Source: Streptomyces sp. HUAS 15-9
GTDB taxonomy: Bacteria; Actinomycetota; Actinomycetes; Streptomycetales; Streptomycetaceae
DNA: 64,000 bases
Direction of reading: 5' to 3'
Assembly: GCF_025642155.1 (NCBI RefSeq)
Contig: NZ_CP106798.1
Location: 7,254,001-7,318,000 of the forward strand
Shown here: positions 53,843 to 61,030 of the stretch, in pieces
How positions within the stretch are numbered: the first letter of the stretch is position 1
How the letters are laid out: every line of letters starts with the position of its first letter
Notes under the pieces: generated by a model
Told to the model about the DNA's origin: nothing
Database searches by the model: none
The model's input: the letters and a program-made list of their open reading frames with translations, nothing else
Made by a program: the position numbers and the translations under genes

Positions 53843-54218
53843 CGCGGGACTCCTGGAGATGAGGGTGACGACTGGTGAACGCGCCCAGGTGCGCCGAAGG
53901 GGCGCACCGGGTGCGGAAAGGAGTGCGGGTGTAGCCGGGCTGCAAGCGCACACGCCCGGTGCCGTCCGCCACGGGCGCGCACACGCCCGGGGAGCGGCTG
54001 AGAACCGACCGGCTCTGTCCCGAAGCCGAGTCGTACTGGTGGTACGTGAGGTACCGAACCGACCTGCACTCACGACGGCTGCGTCACCAAACCGTCGTAA
54101 GCAGATGCGCGAGTGGGTGACTCGCTCGTATGAGCTTAACCGGAGAGTAACGAGCACGCCAGCCCCGAGTTTGTGATGTAGCTCCCCACCGTCGCACGAC
54201 CCGCTTAATCTGGGCTTC
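53843..54218. other. 376-bp divergent intergenic region
   Basis: No gene recognised. It must hold the promoters of the dehydrogenase and of the HEAT-repeat gene. Near 53950-53995 the heptamer-like CACACGCCCGG occurs twice about 40 bases apart. The 54055-54140 part is richer in A/T, with TTAACCGGAGAGTAACGAG, and could be promoter DNA. Confidence 0.4.
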
Positions 54219-54794
54219 GTGGACGAAGAGTTGCGATCGCTCACGGAGCGTCTACGACAGGAGTCGCGCGGCACGGCGGCGTACGAACGTCTGCTGGCGA
54301 CCGGGGACCACGACGAACTGGCCGACGTGCTCACCGCGCCCGGACAGCCGCTGTGGGCCCGGGAGCTGGCCGCGTTCCGGCTGGGGGTGTCGGGCGACCG
54401 GCGCGCCTTCGAGTCCCTCGTGCTGCTGCTCAACCACCGCGATCCGCCGCGCTGCGCCTCCGCCGCCTACGCCCTCGCCAGGCTCGACGACCCCCGCACC
54501 GCCCGCGCGGCCGCCGCCCTGGCCACCAACGAACTGCGCGTCGCCTACGCCCTGCACCCCGTACGGCTCCTGGTCGAGCTGCGCGCCCCCGAGGCCGTGC
54601 CCGCGCTGATCACCACCCTGGAGCGCCGGCTGCGCCCGCACGACCCCTACCGCCGGGTGGCCCTCGCCTGCGTGGAGGGCCTAGGCACGCTCGGCGACAC
54701 CCGCGCCAGACGCGTCCTCAGCGAGGCCCTGGCCCACCCGACGCTCGCCGAGGCGGCCGTGCACGCGCTGGCCCGGATCCCGAAGCCGCGGTGA
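54219..54794 (+). CDS. HEAT-repeat protein
   Basis: 191 residues, GTG start at 54219. It has about five helical repeats: WARELAAFRLGVSGDRRAFESLVLLLNHRDPPRCASAAYALARLDDPRTARAAAALATNE, later PEAVPALITTLERR and RRVLSEALAHPTLAEAAVHALARI, a HEAT/PBS-lyase-like solenoid. These act as protein-binding scaffolds. No enzyme motif. Monocistronic; its partner is unknown. Confidence 0.8.
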   Translation: MDEELRSLTERLRQESRGTAAYERLLATGDHDELADVLTAPGQPLWARELAAFRLGVSGDRRAFESLVLLLNHRDPPRCASAAYALARLDDPRTARAAAALATNELRVAYALHPVRLLVELRAPEAVPALITTLERRLRPHDPYRRVALACVEGLGTLGDTRARRVLSEALAHPTLAEAAVHALARIPKPR

Positions 54795-54801
54795 CCTCCG
54801 G

Positions 54802-54945
54802 TCAGCGGGGCAGCTCCCGCACATAGCGCACCTCGGGCACGGCGACGCCGTCCACCTCGAAGAGCTCCTCGGCGCCGTCGGCGCGGAATCCGCGCTCGGC
54901 CGGGAAACCCCGGCCGAGCGCCTCGCCCAGCGTGACGCCGGCCGC
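54802..54945 (-). pseudogene. C-terminal remnant of a GNAT acetyltransferase
   Basis: Directly after the peptidase stop, in the same frame, about 47 codons read AAGVTLGEALGRGFPAERGF, then RADGAEELFEVDGVAVPEVRYVREL and a stop. The last stretch is typical of the C-terminal strand of Streptomyces GNAT proteins. There is no start codon or acetyl-CoA loop, so only the 3' end survives, probably after a deletion. Confidence 0.55.
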
Positions 54946-56499
54946 TCAGCGCGGGGTGCCGAGCAGGCCGTGCAGGGCCGAGCCGCCGGACGAGATGGAC
55001 GCCGCCTTGCTGGTCAGCGGCATCGGGTCCGGTGTCCTGCGGCACACCGCGTCGGTCTCGCCGGTGCCGCGTGGGACCTTGCCGTTGGTCAGGTATGTGG
55101 CCAGGTGCTTGTCCAGGCAGTTGTTGCCGCTCAGTGTGACGCCGTGGTTCCCGCCGCCCTCCTCGACCACCAGACTGGAGCCGACCAGCAGGCGGTGGGC
55201 CGTGACACCGCCCTCGTACGGGGTGGCCGCGTCGTTCGTCGCCTGGAAGAGCAGCGCCGGCGGCAGCTGGGCGTTGGCGACGTTCACCGGCTTCAGCGAG
55301 GCCGTCGGCCAGAACGCGCACGGTGCGTTGTACCAGGCGTTGTTCCAGGTCATGAAGGGCGCCTTCTCGTACACCGCCCAGCCGTCCTGGCGCCAGCGGT
55401 CCCAGGCGCGCGGCCAGGAGGCGTCACGGCACTGGACCGCCGCGTAGACGCTGTAGTTGTTCTCGCCTGTGGAGTCGACGGCGCCTAGTTTGCCGTACAG
55501 CGCGACCAGCAGGTCCGGGTTCTTGTGGTTCACGTACGCCGCGAACGCGTCGGCCAGGTAGGGCCAGTAGCCGTTGTAGTAGCCGCCGGGCATGAACGTG
55601 TCCTCCAGCTCGGAGGCACCGACCTTGCCACCGGCCGGCTTCTTGGCGAGCGCCGCCCGCATCGTGTACCACTTGGCCTCGACCTTCGCCGGATCGGTGC
55701 CGAGCCGGTACGTCGAGTCGTACTTGGCGATCCAGGCCATGAGAGCGCGGTGACGGTCCTCGAAGGCCTGGTCCTGGGCGAGGTTGTCGTCGTACCAGAC
55801 GCCCTTCGGGTTCACGATCGAGTCCAGGACCAGCCGGCGTACCCGCTGCGGGAACAGCTTGGCGTAGACGGCGCCCAGGTAGGTGCCGTACGAGTAACCG
55901 AGGTAGTTGATCTGTTTCGCGCCGAGCGCCTGCCGGATCGAGTCCAGGTCCCGTGCGGAGCTGACGGTGTCGATGTACGGCAGGACGCTCGCGTACTTCT
56001 TGCCGCAGGCGGCGGCGAACCCCGTCGCGCGCGTGAGGCCCGCCCGCTCGAGGTCGGCCGTGTGCGGGGCGGAGTCCGGGCGCACCGGCTTGAAGTACCC
56101 CGGCTCGCAGCTCAGGGCGGGTGTGCTCGCTCCGACGCCGCGTGGGTCGAAGCCGATGACGTCGTACTGGGCGGCGACCGTCTTGGGCAGCGCTGACGCC
56201 ACGAACCCGGCGAGCATCAGCCCGCTGGCCCCCGGGCCGCCGGGGTTGACCAGCAGCGGGCCCTGGTAGGTCTTGGCGGTGTGCGGGACCCGCGAGATGG
56301 CGAGCGTGATCTGTCGTCCGGACGGGTGCGTGTGGTCGAGCGGCACCTTCACGGAGGCGCACTGGAGCGTCGGATAGTCGGCGGTGCCGCACTTCTTCCA
56401 GGTGAGTTTCGCGGCCGGGGCCGCCTGCGCGGGGACGGCCGTGAACGAACCGGCCAGCACGACCGCGGCAGCGCACAGCACGGCTGCGCGTGTTCCCAT
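54946..56499 (-). CDS. secreted alpha/beta-hydrolase peptidase (tripeptidyl aminopeptidase-like)
   Basis: 517 residues from the ATG at 56499 (GGGAGG before it). A Sec signal peptide (AAVLCAAAVVLAGSFTAVPAQA) has an AXA cleavage site. The oxyanion region PLLVNPGGPGASG, nucleophile Ser in LGYSYGTYLG, Asp in FQATNDAATPYEG and His in GGGNHGVTLSG form the triad. The C-terminal TAP-like domain matches the SlpD/SlpE/Tap family of Streptomyces mycelium-associated proteases. It releases peptides from protein N-termini outside the cell. A GNAT remnant follows its stop. Confidence 0.9.
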   Translation of the reverse strand: MGTRAAVLCAAAVVLAGSFTAVPAQAAPAAKLTWKKCGTADYPTLQCASVKVPLDHTHPSGRQITLAISRVPHTAKTYQGPLLVNPGGPGASGLMLAGFVASALPKTVAAQYDVIGFDPRGVGASTPALSCEPGYFKPVRPDSAPHTADLERAGLTRATGFAAACGKKYASVLPYIDTVSSARDLDSIRQALGAKQINYLGYSYGTYLGAVYAKLFPQRVRRLVLDSIVNPKGVWYDDNLAQDQAFEDRHRALMAWIAKYDSTYRLGTDPAKVEAKWYTMRAALAKKPAGGKVGASELEDTFMPGGYYNGYWPYLADAFAAYVNHKNPDLLVALYGKLGAVDSTGENNYSVYAAVQCRDASWPRAWDRWRQDGWAVYEKAPFMTWNNAWYNAPCAFWPTASLKPVNVANAQLPPALLFQATNDAATPYEGGVTAHRLLVGSSLVVEEGGGNHGVTLSGNNCLDKHLATYLTNGKVPRGTGETDAVCRRTPDPMPLTSKAASISSGGSALHGLLGTPR

Positions 56500-56634
56500 G
56501 GGTCCTCCCGGGACGCGGGGTGTGCGGACCGCGAGGGCCACGGTCCTCGCCGCATCGTCCCGGAGTGGGAGCCCGGAAGAACATGTTATGGCAATAATTG
56601 ACCCAATTGGGTTGGATGTTGCCCTCGAACGCTC

Positions 56635-57690
56635 TCAGATCAGGGTGAGTTGGGTCGGTTCGGACATCCCGGCCTCGGGGCTCGTGGGTTCGGTCGGCTC
56701 GGGCGGATGGATCCGGCGTGGCATCCCCGCGCGCGTGGGGCCGATGCCGTACTCCTGTGCCAGTTCATGGACCTGACGGGTGATCCGGCGCTGGTACCAC
56801 TTCGGCGCATAGGCGCCCTCCGCGTACAGCCGCTCGTAGCGGCGCACCAGGTGCGGATGGTGCGCCGACAGCCAGGACATGAACCACTCGCGGGCCCCCG
56901 GCCGCAGATGCAGCACCAGCGGGGTCACGGAGGTGGCCCCGGCGGCCGCGATCGCCCGCACCGTGGCGCGCAGTTGGGCCGGGTCGTCGCTCAGGAACGG
57001 GACCACCGGCGCCATCAGCACACCGCAGCCGATGCCGTGCTCGCCGAGCGTCCGTACGACCTCCAGGCGCCGCTCGGGCGCGGGTGTGCCCGGCTCGACC
57101 GTGCGCCACAGGGCGGGGTCGGTGAAGCCGACGGAGACCGAGATGCCGACGTCCGTGACCTCGGCCGCCTGCTTCAGCAGGTCGAGGTCGCGCAGGATCA
57201 GGGTGCCCTTCGTCAGGACGGAGAAGGGGTTCGCGTGGTCGCGCAGGGCGGAGATGATGCCCGGCATCAGGCGGTAGCGGCCCTCGGCGCGCTGGTAGCA
57301 GTCGACGTTCGTGCCCATCGCGATGTGCTCGCCCTGCCAGCGGCGGGAGCCGAGCTGGCGGCGCAGCAGCTCCGGCGCGTTCACCTTGACCACGATCTGG
57401 GTGTCGAAGCCGGTCCCGGTGTCGAGGTCCAGATAGCTGTGCGTCTTGCGCGCGAAGCAGTACACGCACGCGTGCGTGCAGCCCCGGTACGGATTGACCG
57501 TCCACTCGAAGGGCATGCGCGAGGCGCCCGGCACCCGGTTGAGGATCGAGCGGGCCCGGATCTCATGGAAGGTGATCCCGTGGAACTCGGGCGTGTCGAA
57601 GGTGCGGGTGGTCACCGCGTCCGCGCCGAACAGCGCGGCATCGGCGGCCCGGCCGTGTTCGGACTCCACTGTGAGGTTCTCCCAGCGCAT
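56635..57690 (-). CDS. Rv2578c-family radical SAM protein (SplB-like)
   Basis: 351 residues from the ATG at 57690 (AGGAGG seven bases before). The 4Fe-4S cluster motif CTHACVYC sits in TVNPYRGCTHACVYCFARKT, followed by a SAM-binding barrel (IAMGTNVDCYQRAEGRY, LTKGTLILRDLDLL, SVGFTDPALWRTVEPGTPAPERRLE). The family is related to spore photoproduct lyase but has no settled activity. A LexA-type box GAAC-N4-GTTC overlaps the likely promoter 33 bases upstream, so damage induction is predicted, and a DNA-repair or RNA-modification function becomes more plausible. Confidence 0.88.
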   Translation of the reverse strand: MRWENLTVESEHGRAADAALFGADAVTTRTFDTPEFHGITFHEIRARSILNRVPGASRMPFEWTVNPYRGCTHACVYCFARKTHSYLDLDTGTGFDTQIVVKVNAPELLRRQLGSRRWQGEHIAMGTNVDCYQRAEGRYRLMPGIISALRDHANPFSVLTKGTLILRDLDLLKQAAEVTDVGISVSVGFTDPALWRTVEPGTPAPERRLEVVRTLGEHGIGCGVLMAPVVPFLSDDPAQLRATVRAIAAAGATSVTPLVLHLRPGAREWFMSWLSAHHPHLVRRYERLYAEGAYAPKWYQRRITRQVHELAQEYGIGPTRAGMPRRIHPPEPTEPTSPEAGMSEPTQLTLI

Positions 57691-57716
57691 GACGCCTCCT
57701 CGGTAGCGCTGCGCAC

Positions 57717-57748
57717 AGAATAGAACATCTGTTCGCATGATCGTGCAA
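57717..57748 (-). promoter_or_regulatory. LexA-type SOS box within the radical-SAM promoter
   Basis: GAACATCTGTTC at 57723-57734 matches the actinobacterial SOS box GAAC-N4-GTTC exactly. On the minus strand it is flanked by TTGCAC (57748-57743) and TATTCT (57722-57717), so LexA bound here would cover the promoter. The TTGCAC to TATTCT spacing of 20 bases is longer than ideal. Confidence 0.7.
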
Positions 57749-57858
57749 GGATGTTTTCCGATCGCTTCGGATAGCCGAAGACCCCCCGATTTGGGCGGCC
57801 GGGGACCGGGGTGGTTGGCTTTCCCCAACCCCGAGAACTCAGGTCCTGGAGGAAGTCA

Positions 57859-58302
57859 ATGGCGCAGGTCGAGGCCACTACGGAGCGGGTCGTCGCGGCG
57901 AACGCGGAGAAGGTGTTCGACGCCCTCGCCGATTACGGCGGCACGCGCGAGCGACTGCTGCCCGAGCACTTCAGCGAGTACGAGGTGCGCGAGGGCGGCG
58001 ACGGCGAGGGCACCCTCGTGCACTGGAAGCTCCAGGCCACCAGCAAGCGCGTCCGTGACTGCCTCCTGGAGGTCAGCGAGCCGACCGACGGCGAACTGGT
58101 CGAGAAGGACCGCAACTCCTCCATGGCCACCACCTGGCGTGTCACTCCCGCCGGTGAGGACAGGTGCAGGGTCGTCGTGACCACCACCTGGCAGGGCGCC
58201 GGCGGCATCGGCGGCTTCTTCGAGCGGACGTTCGCACCCAAGGGTCTCGGCCGGATCTATGACGCCGTCCTCACCAAGCTCGCCGCCGAGGTCGAGAAGT
58301 AG
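57859..58302 (+). CDS. SRPBCC (START/Bet v1-like) family protein
   Basis: 147 residues with the cavity-fold layout: VEATTERVVAANAEKVFDALADYGG, mid strands EGTLVHWKLQATSKRVRDCLLEV, and long C-terminal helix GGFFERTFAPKGLGRIYDAVLTKLAAEVEK. It binds small hydrophobic ligands or acts as a cyclase-like enzyme; nothing fixes the ligand. GGAGG lies eight bases before the ATG. It stands between the divergent radical-SAM gene and the exporter gene. It starts 121 bp from the SOS box on the other strand. Confidence 0.8.
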   Translation: MAQVEATTERVVAANAEKVFDALADYGGTRERLLPEHFSEYEVREGGDGEGTLVHWKLQATSKRVRDCLLEVSEPTDGELVEKDRNSSMATTWRVTPAGEDRCRVVVTTTWQGAGGIGGFFERTFAPKGLGRIYDAVLTKLAAEVEK

Positions 58303-58465
58303 CCCAAAGCGCAGACAGGGAAGGCGGGTTGATCCCTCACCGGTTTGAGTGGATCTCCGTTTTGATGCCCTGAGTGGCCGTAACTCGTCGTGCTTGCTCG
58401 CAGTTGTCGATTTACGCGTGGATTTACGCGGAATTCGTGCGGCAGCGCGACGAGGGGAGCGGTAC

Positions 58466-60892
58466 GTGGGCGGGACGCTGGTGCAGGACGAGCCGGCCGT
58501 GGCACCTCCGGACGACCCTGTCCCGCTGCCGGGGCCCGCGGCCCAACTCGGCCCGCGCCGCGTCCGGTTGGTGTTCTGCGGGCTGATGCTCGCCCTGCTC
58601 CTGGCCGCGCTCGACCAGATGATCGTCGCCACCGCGCTGCCCAGGATCGTCGGTGAACTGCACGGTCTGGACCGGATGTCCTGGGCGATCACCGCGTATC
58701 TGCTCACCGCCACCGTGGGCCTGCCCGTCTACGGCAAGCTCGGCGACCTCCTCGGCCGCAAGGGCGTCTTCCAGTTCGCGATCGCCGTCTTCGTGATCGG
58801 CTCGGCACTCGCCGGCCGGGCCCAGGGCATGGACCAGCTGATCGCCTTCCGCGCGGTCCAGGGCATCGGCGCGGGCGGCCTGCTGATCGGCGTGCAGGCG
58901 ATCATCGCGGACATCGTGCCGCCCCGGCAGCGCGGCCGCTACATGGGCCTGATCGGCGCGGCCTTCGGCCTCGCCTCCGTCGCCGGCCCGCTGCTCGGCG
59001 GCTACCTCACCGACCATCTCTCCTGGCGCTGGTGCTTCTACGTCAACGTGCCCTTCGGCCTGCTCACCCTGGCCGTCGTCACCGTGGTGCTCAAGCTCCC
59101 CGAGCCACGGGTCCGGGCCCGCTTCGACGTCCTCGGCGCGCTGCTGCTCGCCGGGTTCTCCATCTGCCTGGTCCTGCTGACCAGTTGGGGCGGCACCGAG
59201 TACGCCTGGGGCTCCCGGCAGATCCTCGGCCTCGGCGCGGGCGCGCTGGCCGCCGCCGTCCTCTTCCTCGTCGCCGAGCTGCGCGCCGCCGAACCCCTCA
59301 TCCCCCTCAGGCTGTTCAAGGACTCCGTCTTCAACGTCACCGGTCTGGTCGGCCTGGTGACCGGCGTCGCCCTGTTCGGGGCCGCCGGCTATCTGCCCAC
59401 CTTCCTGCAGATGGTCGACGGCGCCTCGGCCACCGAGTCGGGCCTGCTGATGCTGCCCATGACGGCCGGTATCGTCGGCGCCTCGATCCTCGCCGGACAG
59501 CTCATCAGCCACACCGGCCGCTACAAGCTCTTCCCGGTCCTCGGCGGCCTGCTCTCGGCCGTCGGCATGTGGCTGCTGTCCCGGCTCGGCGTCGACACGC
59601 CCCGGCTGCACTACAGCGTCTGGATGGCCGTCCTCGGCGCCGGCATCGGCATGGTGATGCCCGTGCTGGTCCTCGCCGTGCAGAACTCCGTGCGCCCCGC
59701 CGACCTCGGCACCGCCACCAGCGCCAACAACTACTTCCGGCAGATCGGCGGCAGCGTCGGCGCCGCCGTCTTCGGCACCCTCTTCGCCGACCGGCTCGCC
59801 GATGCCCTGCACCGGCGTCTGTCGGCGCACGCGGGCGCCCGGCTCCCCGACCCGGAGTCCCTCACCCCGCAGCTCGTGCACGCGCTGCCCCCGGAGCTGC
59901 GCGACGCCTACGTCCGCGCCTACGCCGACGCGATGCCCCGGATCTTCCTCTACCTCGTCCCGGTGCTGGTCCTCGGCCTGCTCATCGCCTTCTTCCTCAA
60001 GGAGAAACCGCTGGTGTCCCACAACGCCCCCGCCACCCACCAGCAGGCCGCACCGGTGAACGCCCCGATCCCGCAGGCCCGCCCCCAGCCTTCGGCCGGG
60101 GGGACCCCCATCTCGCTTCGCTCGCCGTACGCCGCCGGAGTCCCCGTCTGCGGCACGGTGCAGCACTCCGACGGGACCGTGGTGCCCCGGGCCGCGCTCA
60201 CCCTCATCGACGTGGCGGGACAGCAGATCGGGCGCGGCGCCAGCGGGGAGGACGGACGGTACGCCCTGTCCACGCCCGGCTCGGGGGCGTACGTGCTGAT
60301 CGCCGCGGCGGGCGGCCACCAGCCGCAGGCGGTGTCCGTGACCGTCGGCGAGCGGCCCGTCGAACTCGACGTCGTCCTCGGCGGCGCCGGACGCCTCGCG
60401 GGCAGTGTGCTGACCGCGGACGGCTCTCCCGTACGGGACGCCGCCGTCACGCTCACCAACGTCCACGGCGAGGTCGTCGCGAGCACCCGCACCGGACGTG
60501 AGGGCGGGTACGTCATCGGCGAACTGGTGGCCGGGGAGTACACCCTCGCCGCCAGTGCGCCCGCCTTCCGGCCCGCCGCGCTGCCCGTCAGCGTGCAGGC
60601 CTCCCGCGAGACCCGGCAGGATGTGGAGCTCGCGGGCGGTGCCCTGCTGCGCGGCACCGTGCGGGCCGGCGACGGACGGCCCGTGGAGGACGCGCGCGTG
60701 ACCCTGCTGGACGCGGCCGGGAACGTCGTGGACACACTCACCACCGGTGCCGACGGAACGTTCCGGTTCGTCGACCTCTCCTCCGGCGAATACACCGTCA
60801 TCGCGGCCGGTTACCCGCCGGTTGCCACGGTGCTCCAAGTGGCCGGCGGGGGACGCACGGAGCGAGATCTCCAGCTGGGACACGAGGACTGA
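58466..60892 (+). CDS. DHA2-type MFS exporter fused to CnaB-like repeats
   Basis: About 808 residues from a GTG at 58466 with GGGGAG seven bases before. Residues 35-510 form a 14-helix drug:H+ antiporter (LDQMIVATALPRIVGELHGL as motif D1, YGKLGDLLGRKGVFQ as motif A, SATESGLLMLPMTAGIVG). After a Pro/Gln linker come three carboxypeptidase-regulatory/CnaB-like beta-sandwich units (VCGTVQHSDGTVVPRAALTLID, AGSVLTADGSPVRDAAVTL, RGTVRAGDGRPVEDARVTLLD). The linker is partly encoded by a GC hairpin. Since a 14-helix carrier has its C-terminus inside, the repeats are probably cytoplasmic. Substrate unknown. A 46-residue longer GTG start at 58349 is less likely. Confidence 0.88.
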   Translation: MGGTLVQDEPAVAPPDDPVPLPGPAAQLGPRRVRLVFCGLMLALLLAALDQMIVATALPRIVGELHGLDRMSWAITAYLLTATVGLPVYGKLGDLLGRKGVFQFAIAVFVIGSALAGRAQGMDQLIAFRAVQGIGAGGLLIGVQAIIADIVPPRQRGRYMGLIGAAFGLASVAGPLLGGYLTDHLSWRWCFYVNVPFGLLTLAVVTVVLKLPEPRVRARFDVLGALLLAGFSICLVLLTSWGGTEYAWGSRQILGLGAGALAAAVLFLVAELRAAEPLIPLRLFKDSVFNVTGLVGLVTGVALFGAAGYLPTFLQMVDGASATESGLLMLPMTAGIVGASILAGQLISHTGRYKLFPVLGGLLSAVGMWLLSRLGVDTPRLHYSVWMAVLGAGIGMVMPVLVLAVQNSVRPADLGTATSANNYFRQIGGSVGAAVFGTLFADRLADALHRRLSAHAGARLPDPESLTPQLVHALPPELRDAYVRAYADAMPRIFLYLVPVLVLGLLIAFFLKEKPLVSHNAPATHQQAAPVNAPIPQARPQPSAGGTPISLRSPYAAGVPVCGTVQHSDGTVVPRAALTLIDVAGQQIGRGASGEDGRYALSTPGSGAYVLIAAAGGHQPQAVSVTVGERPVELDVVLGGAGRLAGSVLTADGSPVRDAAVTLTNVHGEVVASTRTGREGGYVIGELVAGEYTLAASAPAFRPAALPVSVQASRETRQDVELAGGALLRGTVRAGDGRPVEDARVTLLDAAGNVVDTLTTGADGTFRFVDLSSGEYTVIAAGYPPVATVLQVAGGGRTERDLQLGHED
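60082..60102 (+). repeat. GC hairpin inserted in the exporter linker
   Basis: Arms CCCCCAGCC and GGCCGGGGG (one mismatch) enclose TTC, followed by GACCCCCAT. It encodes the PSAGGTPIS-like linker between the transporter and the first beta domain. I recall this short palindrome as a common dispersed element in Streptomyces genomes. A related half (TGGGGGTCCCCC) is near codon 10 of the phosphatase gene at 14.4 kb. Confidence 0.5.
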
Positions 60893-61030
60893 CGCACCAT
60901 CCGGTCCGCGCTCCGGGCGATCAAGTGAAACCAATTCCAGGATTGCCACACATCGCGACGAGCCGTCCCCGTACGGTAGTGGCGGGCGGCACAGATCTAT
61001 GCGGAGCCGTGGGGAGAGAGGGCCTTGGCC

